From Neocallimastix lanati (nom. inval.) (taxonomy: Eukaryota > Neocallimastigomycota > Neocallimastigomycetes > Neocallimastigales > Neocallimastigaceae): a stretch of DNA of 64,000 nt. The notes beneath the pieces are model-generated. The model saw nothing but the letters and a program-made list of their open reading frames with translations, did not search any database and was not told the DNA's origin. Below, one piece after another: positions 37,560 through 51,839 of this stretch; position 1 is the first letter of the stretch; every line of letters begins with the position of its first letter. Where the stretch lies: assembly GCA_016946835.1 (NCBI GenBank), contig JACVTC010000015.1, positions 468,501-532,500 of the forward strand, read 5' to 3'. The position numbers and the translations under genes were made by a program.

Positions 37560-37795
37560 TATTATTTATTATTTATTATTTATTATTTATTAATAAATAC
37601 TCTTTTTTATTATTTATTATTTATTATTTATTAATAAATACTCTTTTTTATTATTTATTATTTATTATTTATTAATAAATACTCTTTTTTTATTATTTAT
37701 TATTTATTATTTATTAATAAATACTCTTTTTTATTATTTATTATTTATTATTTATTAATAAATACTCTTTTTTATTATTTATTATTTAATTATTT
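37560..37795. repeat. 41-bp minisatellite, 5 copies
   Basis: Unit: TTATTATTTATTATTTATTA followed by ATAAATACTCTTTTT; ACTC begins at 37599, 37640, 37681, 37723 and 37764 (41-42 bp period). One isolated copy of the same unit is at about 40006-40035. Confidence 0.85.
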
Positions 37796-39239
37796 TTGTT
37801 AATATTTATTATTATTATTAGTATATATATATATAACAATATAAACTTTAATTTATATAAAGTATATCTTGATAGGTGTAACTGTTACATCATTTTGTGT
37901 TTATAAACATTTAAAGAAAAGAAAGTACAAAACATTAAGAAAAAAATTTTTTTTGCAATAGAAAAACACTACTAATACTAATAATAATTTTTAATATATT
38001 TATTATTACTTTATATTTTAAGAGTTTAAAAAAAAAAAAATTATCTATTCAATTTTCAATTATTAATTAATATTAATAATATATTAATGATTTTTTTTAA
38101 TACATCAAAATATAATTTTTTTTTCATATTAACAATGATACAAATTTATTTATTTACTTATTTATTTATTTATTAAAATTTCAGCCTATTAAAATATAAT
38201 ATTTATATCAATTTTTGTATTTGTCAAATTACAATGATGGTAGAAATGTAAACTTTATTAATTATAAAATTAACATTTATTAATTTAAATTTCAATATCT
38301 ATTAAAAACTTTATCCTAAGTATTATGTATTTAATTAATTTACTATATTAAAATAATATTAATTAACATTTAAGTTTTATTTGGGTATAATTTATTAAAG
38401 TACTTTCCTCTATCCATTTACAGTAAGTTACACAATATAATAACAATATTTGATAAGTTCATTTATACTATATATGAAAAATCCTATAAAAAAATATATA
38501 TATATAAAGAAAGAAAAGAACAAATTAAAATGAAACACCATTAGTAACATTAATTAAAAAGAAAAATTAAAATATTGTATACAATATATTATGTTATACA
38601 ATTCTATTAAAGGAATTAACTATATAAATAAATAAATAAATCAAAAAATAATAATAATAATAATTAAAATTTATAAGATTTGTATATATTAAATTTTTAA
38701 TATAATGCAATATATTATGATATTAGATACACAATATAATAAAACTTAAATGAAATAGAATAAAGTTTGAGTTAAAATAATCTATTTGAAACAAAACAAA
38801 GATAAAAAAAATTATTAATTATAAAAGATTTATGTTGTGATATATAGAAAATAATTAATAGAATAATAGTAATATATAATAATTTTATATAATATTGTAA
38901 TTAATAATGTTATACAATATTATATAAGAAAATTATTGAATCTTATAAATTTTTATTTATTTATTAATTGAAAAGATATCACGTTTTATATTAATTTATA
39001 GATTAGATTAATATTGACTTTATGACATTCCTATCATGAAATTCATGAACCATAAAATAAATAAATAAATAAAACTCCTATAAAACTTTCATTTCTATAT
39101 ATTATTTTATATGATTTTTAATTTAATATGAAAATATCTCAATAGAAATATTCATTTCACTTTAATTAATTCATATTACTAATATTAATTATTTCATGAA
39201 TAATATCATTCTATATTGTTCACTTATTCTCCTATATTA

Positions 39240-39333
39240 TGATTAGATGCTTTCAAAATTAAAATTGAAATAAAAACAAATAATAAAACAATATAAAAAT
39301 AGAATTAATAAAATTTCCGAGAACCAAAATAAA

Positions 39334-39381
<48 letters not shown>

Positions 39382-39528
39382 TTTATCATTCATTTTTATA
39401 TGATTAGATGACAAATAATAAAACAATATAAAAATAGAATAAATAAAATTTCCTTGAACCAAATAATAATAATAATAATATTAATAATAATATTAATAAT
39501 AATAATAATTTTATCATTCATTTTTCCA
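39240..39528. repeat. Imperfect tandem duplication, 2 copies
   Basis: ATGATTAGATG, then AACAATATAAAAATAGAAT, then AAATTTCC..GAACCAAA, then an AAT microsatellite, then TTTATCATTCATTTTT appear in that order twice (about 39240-39399 and 39400-39527). The AAT run differs in length between copies and has ATT interruptions in the second. Confidence 0.75.
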
Positions 39529-39670
39529 AGTATATTTTTTGTAAAAAAAAAAAATTAATATAAAAATAAAAAATTTAATTAAAAAAAAGTAAAATAAAAA
39601 AAGGTTTGATCAATAAATAAACCTACAAAACTTTTCATTAAAGTAAAATAATAATTAATAATCCTTTTTT

Positions 39671-39800
39671 ATTTAAATATAAAAATTATTATTTAAATAT
39701 AAAAATTATTATTTAAATATAAAAATTATTATTTAAATATAAAAATTATTATTTAAATATAAAAATTATTATTTAAATATAAAAATTATTATTTAAATTT
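39671..39800. repeat. 20-bp tandem array, 6.5 copies
   Basis: Perfect copies of ATTTAAATATAAAAATTATT start at 39671, 39691, 39711, 39731, 39751 and 39771, plus a half copy. Confidence 0.9.
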
Positions 39801-41512
39801 AATTTTAATTAAAATATTCTATTTTTATTACATAAATTATAAATAATAAATGATTAAAAAAAAAATATAAAATAAAATAAAATAAATAAAAAAAAAGACT
39901 TTTTTTATTATTTATCATTCAATTATTTATTATTTATTATTTATTATTTATTATTTATTATTTATTATTTATTATTTATTATTTATTATTTAATTATTTA
40001 TTATTTATTATTTATTAATAAATACTCTTTTTTATTACTTTTATTATTTATTATTTATTATTTATTATTCAATTATTTATTATTTATTATTTATTATTTA
40101 TTATTTATTATTTATTATTTATTATTTATTATTTAATTATTTATTATTTATTATTTATTATTTAATTATTTATTATTTATTATTTATTATTTGTTGTTAT
40201 ATCTAATTGGAATATATTTGTTTAAAAACTAGTAATAAATGTAAATATTTCTTTGATTGTTAAAGATATAACGTTTTGATGATAACATCAACTTTTTTCC
40301 ATATATATTGTAAAATCTCTAAATATTTTTTAATAATACTGCCAATAAATAATTATATTTAAATTGTAGTATAATTAATGAGCAACACAAATTATAAATA
40401 ATAAATTAATTAAAAGACTAAAAAAAAAAAAAAAAAAAAAAATAGATAATTAAAAAAAAATAATATAATATTATATAATAAATAATATTAAACAAAAATA
40501 AAATAGAAAAAAGAAAATGAGAAAAAAAAAAAAGGAAAAAAAAAAGGGAAAAAAAGGAAAAGAAAGAAAAGAAAGAACAATATCATTTAAAACATTTAAA
40601 TAAAAATAGAAAACATAAATAATAATATAAAAAAAAAAAAAAAAAAAAGCCTGATTTAATATATGTATATATAAAATATAGATATCTTTTTTTTTAAGCT
40701 ATACAAAATAAATGAACAAATTTATTATTAAATATACTTTTTTAAATATAAATTAAAAATTAAAAGTTATTTAATTTTACAATGAAATAACAAAATGGCC
40801 TTTTTTTTTTTTTTTTTTTTGACAATGTAATCCAGTCACATTATTTTCTAATTCATAAATGATAAAATAATATATATATATTATATCTATAAATTATATT
40901 ATATATTTTGTTTTTCTTTACATTTATTTTGTCTTTTTAAATAAAATAATATAAAATTAAACAAACAAACAAAAAAAAATTTTATTAAATTTTTAACTAT
41001 AATAATATTAATAATAATAATAAAAATAAAAAGTGTGCTTCCATATATTATTATTATTATTAGTCATATATATCAAGGATTTAATTTATTTCATTGTTCA
41101 TTCCTGACATCCCTTTATGAATAACTTTATTTATAAATAATTTTATATTTAAAATCATTCACTTTTTTTTATTATTTTTAATTTTTTTTTTTTTTTTTTA
41201 ATTTTTGGCTATAATGAAAGATATATTAAATAAATAAATAAATAGATAAATAAATAAATAGATAAATAAATAAATAAATAAATAGATAGATAAATATATT
41301 AAATAAATAAATAAATAGATATATACATAACAATTAATCATAATTAAATATAGATATATAAGTATTTAATGGTTTAAAATATAATTAATAAATGAAAGAA
41401 TGGAACCAATAGGAGATTAAATTTAAAAAAAAATAATAAGAACTTTTTTAATATTAATAAAAGATAAAACCTTATTTATTATTAAAAATAATTCATCGAA
41501 ATGTAAAAATAA

Positions 41513-41515
41513 TAT

Positions 41516-41586
<71 letters not shown>

Positions 41587-41589
41587 TTA
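41513..41589. repeat. (TTTA)n microsatellite
   Basis: About 19 uninterrupted TTTA tetramers. Confidence 0.9.
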
Positions 41590-42146
41590 ATGTATATAAT
41601 AAATTTTATTATTTTTTCTTTTTTTTTTTTTTTTTTTTAATATATCTATTTCAAATTTCTATAAATATAAATCATCAATATAACTATCAACAGATATAAA
41701 TTGAATATTATATTATAATAAATTACAATATAATTAAATTTTGTATACAAAAAGGAATATTAAAAATTTGAGTTAAATTATAAAATAATTAAATAATAAA
41801 AAAAAAAAATTTTTTTTTTATAATAAATAAAGAATAGGACCAATTCAAACAAAATAAAATCATTTCCAGATTCTAACGCATGAAATTGTATATCATTAAT
41901 GATGATTATTCATTACTAGATTATTCATTATTATTATTTATTAATTATTATTATTTATTCATTATTATTATTTATCACATACAATAATTTCTTTTTCTAC
42001 TTCTTTTTATATAAATATATATTATTAAAAAATAAATTTTATATAAATGAAAAAAATATATATATATTAAAAAAAAAATTATATTAAAAAAAATAAAATA
42101 AAATAATAAACTTTTTCTTTTCTTTTTTTTTTTTTTTTTTAAAAAA

Positions 42147-42177
<31 letters not shown>

Positions 42178-43054
42178 TTATAAATATTTATAATGAATTA
42201 AAAAATAAAAATAAAAGAATATTATGGATAATCCTATTTTTTTTTTTTTTTTTTTTAATTTTTTTATTTTTTATTTTTTTATTTTTTATTTATTGATTAT
42301 TATTATTTTTTTTTTTTTTTAAATATATATAAACAAACTAAAATCTATGAGTCATTTTTTTTTTTAATAAATAATTTAAAAAAAAAAAAAAAAAAGTTTT
42401 ATATATATCTATATTAATATATATATATATAAATGTTAAATACTAATAATGAAAAATTAATGAAAGAATAATAATAGAAAAAAAAAAAAAAAAAAAAATT
42501 AAAATAAAATAAAATTAAAAAATTAAAAAAATAAAATTATTGTTCATTAAGATTTGTTCATTTTATTTTTTATTATATATAATTATAATAATTTTGTATA
42601 CATAATATATATATATAGATATGCATATATATATTTTTTCTTTTTAGAAAAAAAAATAATAAAAAGTAAAAAGGAATGATTAATAATGGAAATATTGGTA
42701 GTATTGTTTGTTTTGTTTTGTTTTGTTTTAAAGAAACTAAAAAAAAAAAAAAAAAAAAGAGTTAAGGTTTAAAAAATAGATAAAAAGTTTAAATGAGTAA
42801 TAATCATATTGTATATATAATTAATAATATTGATAATATAGATAATATATAACATAATTATAGAATAGAAATAAATAAAAATTAAGAAAAAAAAAAATTA
42901 AAAATTGAAAATTAAAAAAAAAAAAAAAAAAAAAAAATTAGTATTAGTATATATTAAAAAAACAATTAAATAATCATAATTATTATATATAAATATATAT
43001 ATAAATTTAAAAATAATTGTATTTATTTATTTATTTATGTATTTATGTATTTAT

Positions 43055-43946
43055 TTATCTATGTATTACTTCAATTCTAACAAGACCATTGGCAAGACCG
43101 GAAGCAACCCATAATGTACTTTCTTTATTTAAATTCCATTTCACCTTATATATATATATACATATATATAATATATTTATATAGATATAGATATAGATAT
43201 ATAAATTTTAAATATTAAGAATTTAATAATAACAATATATATTTATTTAATAATAGTAATAATAATAATAATAAATAGTATTAAAAATAAAAAACAATTT
43301 ACAAATTATATTTATAAGTAATATATTTATATTTTTTAAATTTAAATAAAAAAAAATAAAAAAAAAAAAAAAAAAAAAAAAAGCTAACAATTCATATCGC
43401 ATTTATTCATATGTATGGTATGTAATAATAGAATAATTAAAATAAAATAAAATAAAAAGATAAATAAAAAAATAAAAAAATAAAAAAAAAAAAAGTTTTT
43501 TTTTTTTTTTTTCTTTTTTTTTAAATATTTACTTTTTGAATAGCAATTTCAGGTGGGAAAAAATTTACCAGAGAGTTACTATTTTTATAATTAACAATAT
43601 TTACTTCCTAAAGTAAATAATATTTATTATATAAATATATATTTAATTAATATTTAAATAGAATAATTTTTATTATATAAATATATATTTAATTAATATT
43701 TAAATAGAATAATTTTTATAGTAATAATAGCAAATACATAAAATATATATATATATATATATATATTATATAAATCATTAATAGATATAATGACATAATG
43801 ACTTATATATATATATATATATTTATAGATTAATAATTACTTCATTAGAGAAGCCTTCAATAAATGTTAATTGATTCTTTTTGGTATCCCATTCCATTTG
43901 ATATATTTCAGTTTGAAAAACTTTCTATTATATATATATATATATA

Positions 43947-43984
<38 letters not shown>

Positions 43985-45188
43985 AAACATATGATAAAGA
44001 TATTATTAAATAAAAAAATAATAAATTATTTAAAAAAAAAAAAAAGATAGATTCTATTATTCTTATTATTAGTAGTATTAATTTATGTATTTATTTAAAA
44101 AAAAAAAAAAAAAAAAAAAAATCTAATAAATAATAATTGTTATTATTATTATAAATAAAAATTTTTCTTTTTTTTTTTTACCATTTTTTTTTTATACCAA
44201 TAATAACTATTAGCTAACTTTAATTTTCCATCGACACCACCACTAATGATATAGGAATTATACTTTGAACACTCCATATCCTATATCATTAATGATTTAA
44301 TTATTATGATAACATTATTACAATGATAATAATTAAATATATTTTTGATTAATAAATAAATTAATTATATATATATATATAATATTATAGTTAATAAAAT
44401 ATACTTTTATATTTTTATTTTAATTTTTTTTTTTTTTTTAAATATATATATATTTATTTATTTATTTATTTAGTTATTTAGTTATTTATTTATTTAATAT
44501 AATATTATTCCTTCTTACCCATAATGAACCATTATGAACCGTTAATGCTTTTGTACCAATAGGTTTATTAATTCCTTCGTCATGCTTTTGATCATTTTTA
44601 TCGAATTCACACGATTCCTTTAAATTTAACATTCGAACATCATTATCTATGGTACCTAAAATAATCGAATCTAAATGGGGAACCCATGAAGCTGTAATGA
44701 AGAAAGCTATTTTATTTATTGATTTATTTATTGATTTATTTATTGATTGATTTATTGATTGATTTATTGATTGATTTATTTATTGATTTTATATTATTAA
44801 TATTGTTTTTATTTATTCATTTATTTATTCATTTATTGATTTATTGTTTTATTTATGGATTATTCATTTATTGATTATTTATTTATTGATTGATTTATGG
44901 ATTTATGGATTTATTTATGGATGATTCATTCATTTAATTATTAATTTATTATTTTTAATTTAATTTTTTAATTAATATATATAGTTAGATAGATATTAAT
45001 AAAAAAAGGTTAGAATATATATTAAATAAAAAAATAAAAAAATATTATTACAATATTTATAAAATTTTTAAAATAGATATTAACACATAGTTTTTTTTTT
45101 TAAAGAAAAAATATATATTTATATATATTATACTAATATAAATAGATAAATCGATTTATATATATTAAAATAACTAAATAAATAAAAA

Positions 45189-45223
<35 letters not shown>

Positions 45224-45577
45224 TATTTTTTTAAAATTTTACCTCTTAATCTAACTAATGTACAATTGGTCCATGGATCTTTTAAATCATAAACGAAAAG
45301 TTTACCATCATTACTACAGGATATTAAAAGGGAAGGATTACCAATATCATTTTCAGATTCAATGGTTTTTCCCCAATAATGTTGTCGTGTAGCTTTCATT
45401 TCATCATAAAATTCAATTTTTTGAACGCAAGCATCATGTGCAGGGAAAAATAAATAGGGTTCTAATGACGGATTAGAATATTAATTATAAATTTTTTGAA
45501 AAAAGTAAAAAAAATAAAAAAATAAAAAAAAATATATATATAAAATATTATTATTAAAAATGATAAGTTGATCTCAA

Positions 45578-45608
<31 letters not shown>

Positions 45609-45823
45609 TTTTCTTTTGCTTTTATAAATTTGTTTTACCTGATATTTCATCTTTATTAATATTATTGGAATTAAATAATTTTTTTATATTATAGACGGCA
45701 ATACAACCATTCGTACAGGCTACCGCAAGTAATTTATTATGACCCCAAGTACATTTCCATAGTGATGTATCTGGATGACTAAATTGAAGAATGGGAGCAA
45801 GGTTTACTAATAAATTAATAATG

Positions 45824-45863
<40 letters not shown>

Positions 45864-46479
45864 ACATATATATACATATATATATATTTAATTAATTATT
45901 TATTTATTTATTTACTAGTTTATTTATTTATTTATTTATAATTATTAATATATGATTATTTATAATTATTTCATTATTAATAGTTATTTCATTGATTTTT
46001 ATGAATACATAATTATTAATATAAAATAATTATTAACAAATATATACATATATTTATATTTATTTAATATAATATATATTAATTTTTTTATATATATATA
46101 TAATTATATATTTACCATAGAGTGGTTCATCATTAGCAACACCAATATGTTTTTTCAAAACATGAGGATGAGGAATAATAAATAATTTAGTTGAACCATC
46201 TCCAAAAGAAGCCGCCAATATACCTAATCTTGGTAAAGTATCCTTTTTAATATTTGGATCTCCTTTTTTCTTCTAATAATAACAATAGTAGTAATAGTGA
46301 TAATAATATATTTAATAATATTATAATTATTAAAATAGGTTATATTGATCTTTTATAATTTTTATTATTATTTTCATTATTATTATTATTATTATTATTG
46401 CTATTATTATTATAATTACTTTTATTATTATTATTACTATTATAATTACTTTTATTATTATTATTACTATTATAATTAC

Positions 46480-46512
<33 letters not shown>

Positions 46513-46534
46513 ATTTTACTAAAGACATATATAA

Positions 46535-46567
<33 letters not shown>

Positions 46568-47042
46568 TTAATTTATATTAAAATACCTTTTCTTCAAATA
46601 ATGATTCAAGTTCATAAGCACCATACGGACACCATTTTAAATCACTGACATAACCATAGTCATGAAGAAGAACTAGGTCTAAATAGGGCTGTTGAATATC
46701 ATCATTATTTTCATCACTAATTTTTCCTACATTCCATATTTGTATACATCCTTTTTCACTTTTTTTCTCTCCAATAACATAGTGTCTATCTGTAGTTCCC
46801 TGAAAACCACCAACAGCTAAATATTGAGTTTCTAAAAAATATAATTATAAAAACAATTAATAATTGTTTCAATATACATATATATATTGAAATAATAATA
46901 ATAATTAATAATAATTAATTCATTTTAATATAAATAGTTCATCAACTTTATTATTTATTTATTCATTATACAATATTTTTAATGTATTAATTGTTAATTA
47001 TTATAATTAAGAATTAATAATATAAATAAATATATATAAAAA

Positions 47043-47090
<48 letters not shown>

Positions 47091-47310
47091 CGTTTTCCAA
47101 TAATTGGACACCAATCAAGACCCCATACAGAACCACCTGAATTAAAAATAAAAACGGGATGATTCATTTCTAATAAAAATTAAATTTAATAAATAATATA
47201 TATATATATATGTATATATAATAATAATTTTTAATTATAAATATTTAATAAAAAATAAATATTAAAATAAAAAATAATAAAAAAAAAAAATAAAAAATAA
47301 AATAAATAAA

Positions 47311-47341
<31 letters not shown>

Positions 47342-47398
47342 TGGTTTAGTATATTATTTAAATATTATATGTTATTACTTTTACAAATAAAAATTAAA

Positions 47399-47429
<31 letters not shown>

Positions 47430-48933
47430 TTAATATTAATATATTATTATTACTATTATTACTATTATTATTTTATTAAAATTTTTTTTTTTTTTATTTG
47501 ACGTATTAAACTTACTATAACTTGTTGAACCAAATGGATCAATAACCTCTGAATTTTCCATTTTTGATTTATATTTGAATTTTACAGAAATTTGATTAGC
47601 AAATTTTGTATATTGGACTATTTTTCTAAATTTTTTTAATAATTTTATATATGTATGTATTATATATTATTGATTATAATTATAAATCATTTTGTTAGTA
47701 TTGATTAAATATATTTTTAAAAATTATAAATAAAAAATAAATAAATAAATAAATAAAATAATAATATATAAAATAAATAAATAAAATAATAAAATAATAA
47801 TAAATAAAAATTAAAATATACATATATATATAATTATAATAATATAACATATATATATATAAATCATGCATATATATATCATAATTAGTATGTTTATTAT
47901 ATTTATTATTAATTAATAATATAAAATTACAAAAAAAAAAAAAAAAATATTAATCTATTACTTCTCCGTTACTATTTCAAAATCTTTAACCTTGGGTCGT
48001 ATATGTTCATACTCCATTGTTTTCCATTCAAGTATATCTTTCTTTAATTCAATTTGATAATCTCGATTTGGATAGGGTGGATAAACTTTGTTTTTTTCAT
48101 TTTTAGTGATGGTTATTTTTTTAGGAACAGAAATATCTCCCTTTCTTGATAGATTTAGCTTAATGGGCAGTTCCTTAAAGAGGGTAACATCCAATTTTCG
48201 ATTAATAATTACAATATTATATTTTTTAGGAGTTTCATAATGATTATCAGCTAATGGTAACTTTTTATATAATTTTAATACTTCAAGACCCGATCCACCT
48301 TTTTTTTTTTTTTTTAAATTATTTGTTTGTTTGTTTGTTTGTTTGTTTTGTTTGTTTTAATTATTTATTTATTCATTTGAATGTTTATTTGTTTTAATTA
48401 TTTATTTATTCATTTGAATGTTTATTTGTTTTAATTATTTATTTATTCATTTGAATGTTTATTTGTTTTAATTATTTATTTATTCATTTGAATGTTTGTT
48501 TGTTTTAATTATTTATTTATTCATTTGAATGTTTATTTGTTTTAATTATTTATTTATTCATTTGAATTTTTGTTTGTTTTAATTATTTATTTATTCATTT
48601 GAATGTTTGTTTGTTTTAATTATTTATTTATTCATTTGAATGTTTATTTGTTTTAATTATTTATTTATTCATTTGAATTTTTGTTTGTTTTAATTATTTA
48701 TTTATTCATTTGAATGTTTGTTTGTTTTAATTATTTATTTATTCATTTGAATGTTTATTTGTTTTAATTATTTATTTATTCATTTGAATTTTTGTTTGTT
48801 TTGTTTGTTTTAATTTTAGTAATAATTATTAATAATAAAATATCATATAAATATATTTATTTTAATTATCATAAAAATTTATAATAATTATTAATAATAA
48901 AATATGATATATTATTATATATTAATTATAATT

Positions 48934-48978
<45 letters not shown>

Positions 48979-50832
48979 AAATAAAATAAAATAAAATAGT
49001 TTTTAGAATGAAAATATTTAAATAATTAATCAATAAATAAAATTTATATTTTTGTTTATAAATATTATTAAAAACTTACAACAATATTTTTCTATATATC
49101 TATTTTCAATAAATAGAGCTATATCATGGTAAAAGGTGGAAAGATGTTGAATTAAATCTTTACTTTTAATAAATGTTTTATTACATGAAGGGAAAAAGCA
49201 TTTGAAAGCATTACTACTACTAGTACATTTAAATAATTTAACAGCATCAACTGCTGAAATATTTTTATCATCAATGGAATCCTCATCATTATCTATGATA
49301 GAAATGGAATCAACCTTCATACTATCATCTTCAGAATTTTTTTCTTTTGGATGTTCAACAAAATAATTTTGAATGTCTAAGGTCGTTTGATTATCACTGG
49401 AGCTACTTGCTTTCGTTTTTCTTCTCTTAGATGATTTTGTTGGTAGAGATGACTTTTCCGATGATACTCGTTTACTATTACTATTACCATCACTACTATT
49501 GAAATAAAAAGTAATTTTTGAAGAAGAAGAAGAATTTTTATTTTTTGAACTTTGTTGATTTGAAGTAGTTTGAACAGGTGTAGAAGATGTTGATGCTTTT
49601 GCAGAAGAAGTACTTACTCCTGTTTTCTTATTCTTTGGTGGTCTTCCTCTTTTTCTTTTCTTGGGTATCTCTGGTACAGGTAATTCTATAATTTCAGTGT
49701 TGGCAGAACCATCTGCACCTTCATTGGTATCTAAAGATGTATTCTTTTTTTTATTTTTGGTGGATTTAGAAGTAGATTTATCTGTATTAGTTGTTGTTGT
49801 TGTTGTTGTTGTTGTTACTGAAGCAGTAGTAACGGTATTGGTTTTTGTGGTATTTTTATTATTTTTTTTCTTTTTATTACCTTTACTATTATCATCAATT
49901 AAATTTTTGTCTTCTTTATTATTATCATTATTATTATCATTAGTATTATTATTATTATCAATACTACTATCATTAACAATAGGCGAATTAATAATGCTTA
50001 TGGTATTAGGTTCCTTTTTAATATTTGGATTATTTTTCATTTGACTCTTTATATAATTGATATAACTTTTTTTAATTGTTTTAGTGAGAGGAACCATAAA
50101 TCCTGTTTCCAATGTCTTAATAATTATTTTTGCTAATTCGTTAGTAATTGCTTTATAATTTTCAACTGATATTTGAGTAGGTTCTACTCCTTCCATTGAA
50201 TTATTTTCTTTTTCATTAATGTCATTATTATTTTTATTATTATCATTACTATGACTATTTGCTATATCATTATTTGATAAAGTATCATCGTTATCATCGG
50301 TTTCAAAAGTAAACTCAAAATCATTTGAATTATCATTTGAATTTTGTAATTGTGTTTTTCTTGTCTTAAAATATTCGTTTCCATTTAGTAATTCTATTCC
50401 ATTATTTAAAAAATGTAATTTTTGAAGTTCTAAAATTTCTTTTTCTGATTTGTCAACCTCATCAACATCTGAACTATCTGATTCCATTAAAATATTTGAT
50501 TTGTGACTTTCACCATGGGAACTTTTAATTTCCTTTCTAATAATTGGACTTTTTTTTTTAGGTGCCGACTTCTTTTTTGATTTCTTTTTTGACTGTGACT
50601 TTGACTTTGACTTTGACTTTATTTTTTTATTTTTTTTTTTTTTTTTAGATTCTAATTCCATACTCTCAACCTCCTCCTCCTCTTCTTCTTCTTCTTCTTC
50701 CTCATCTTCTATTACAGAATCAGATTCATCCTCTGCTTCTGATTCCTCTTTATATTCGTCTTCACTTTCATCATATTCTGTTTGTTCTAATTGTTCTTTA
50801 AAACTAATATTTTTTTTCTCCCTTAATTTCAT
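43055..50832 (-). CDS. TFC6: TFIIIC subunit (Tau91/GTF3C2-type): AT-hook, C2H2 finger, WD40
   Basis: Thirteen in-frame exons (1,200 residues): 49080-50832, 47962-48298, 47516-47625, 47092-47169, 46587-46831, 46116-46272, 45639-45806, 45243-45461, 44519-44706, 44182-44280, 43841-43924, 43533-43607, 43055-43144. The N-terminus is acidic then lysine-rich (residues 20-100) with Asn and Thr runs. An AT-hook, KRKRGRPPKNKK, lies at about 391-402. A C2H2 finger has Cys545, Cys550, His563, His569. From about residue 700 come WD40-type blades: SGGSVWGLDWCPI, LLHDYGYVSDLKWCPYG, TSLWKCTWGHNKLLAVACTNG, LLISCSNDGKLFVYDLKD, IISGGVDGKLKLA. AT-hook, zinc finger and WD40 in this order match Tau91/GTF3C2, which helps RNA polymerase III factor TFIIIC bind tRNA-gene B boxes in the nucleus. 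A shorter WD40-only model would start at Met 47561, but upstream exons splice in phase. Confidence 0.82.
46381..46510. repeat. 30-bp repeat inside a TFIIIC-gene intron
   Basis: TATAATTACTTTTATTATTA followed by TTATTACTAT, about three copies with a 30-bp period (TAATTACT at about 46413, 46443, 46473), embedded in an ATT microsatellite. Its antisense frame gives an Asn-rich peptide that is not a gene. Confidence 0.7.
48338..48810. repeat. 37-bp minisatellite with 111-bp higher-order pattern
   Basis: Twelve copies of a unit containing TTTTAATTATTTATTTATTC then ATTTGAAT lie in the first intron of the TFIIIC gene (CATTTGAAT at 48374, 48411, 48448, 48485 and so on every 37 bp to 48781). Copies differ just after GAAT: GTTTATTT, TTTTTGTTT or GTTTGTTT. 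Copies 5-12 follow the order a-b-c-a-b-c-a-b. Confidence 0.92.
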
Positions 50833-51265
50833 AATTTTAATTACTTATCTATATCTTTATGCTACTTTCTTTCTTAAATATAAATTTATTTTTATTGTTA
50901 TTATTCCTTATTAATTACTTATCTTCCTTAAATAAAAAATATACATTTATATATATAATTAATTGTCCCAATATTTAATTTAATTATTAAAAAGATCTAA
51001 AAAAATTAATGAGATTTCTCTTATTCCAATTGATATTTATGAAATTTGTTGATATTAATTGTTTCTATTTTATATTATATATATTCGTATATATACATAT
51101 ATATATAAGAATAATTATTTTTTTTTAAAAAAAAAAAATAATAATAAAATAAAATAAAACAAAACAAAATAAAATAAAATAAAATAAAATATAATATAAT
51201 AGATGATAGTTTTAAATTTAAATTTTTTTGAAATATAATAAATGTGATAATTTCATTTATAATAA

Positions 51266-51300
<35 letters not shown>

Positions 51301-51739
51301 GTATTATTTTATTTTATTTTAATAATATTATATAATAAAAATATTAATTTCTATGATATAAAAAGGTTTGATCCATCAAATAATAGTTTTTACAATAAGT
51401 GATATTATAAATATTTATATAATAAAATAATTTATAAATTAATAAAATTTTTATTATACCTAATATAATAAATAAATTATTGATTCAATCAAAAAATTTT
51501 ATGAATAAAAAAAATATTATATATATAAATTCAATTATACAAATATATTTATAATAAAAATAATAATAGTAGTAGTAATTATAATTAATAGATATTTAAA
51601 AAATATTTGTTATCAACTATGATTATTATTAATACTATTGCTTTTTGTTATAATATTCTCTTTTATATATCAAAAATTATTAAAAAAATATAATACTTTA
51701 TAAAAAGAAACTATATTTATATTATTTTTAATTAAAAAA

Positions 51740-51798
51740 AAAAAAATTAATGCTGCCATTAGAATTTATTTAATTCTGATAGCAGCAATAATTTTTTT
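51740..51798. other. Long imperfect hairpin
   Basis: GCTGCCATTAGAATT (51752-51766) pairs with AATTCTGATAGCAGC (51772-51786) around a short loop, with one mismatch and one wobble. The stem extends outward through ATTAAT/AATAAT into flanking A and T tracts, reaching about 25 bp. Possible MITE, silencing precursor or terminator; function unknown. Confidence 0.55.
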
Positions 51799-51839
51799 TT
51801 ATTTAACATAATATACTACATATGATATATATATAATAC

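Larger units (their letters stand above)
34580..43054. other. 8.5 kb gene desert
   Basis: There is no coding sequence I can support. The first kilobase (34580 on) is the probable promoter side of the cellulase gene, but no element stands out. The rest is TTTATTA/TTTA repeats, several minisatellites (37560, 39240, 39671, 39910-40195, 41220-41330, 41513), long A/T tracts, and a GC-richer stem-loop at 36155-36195. TTTTG pentamers occur at 42706-42729. Confidence 0.55.

Noticed and set aside
46340-46528. Asn-rich frame starting MSLVKF.
   Set aside because: It lies in an intron of the TFIIIC gene and is an ATT microsatellite read in reverse.
47958-48194. A separate small gene ending at 47958.
   Set aside because: The segment has a phase-compatible acceptor at 48299-48300 and donor at 47961, so it is an internal exon of the TFIIIC subunit.
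49661-50044. Plus-strand Val/Leu/Ser-rich frame.
   Set aside because: Antisense shadow of Asn/Thr/Lys-rich low-complexity coding sequence.
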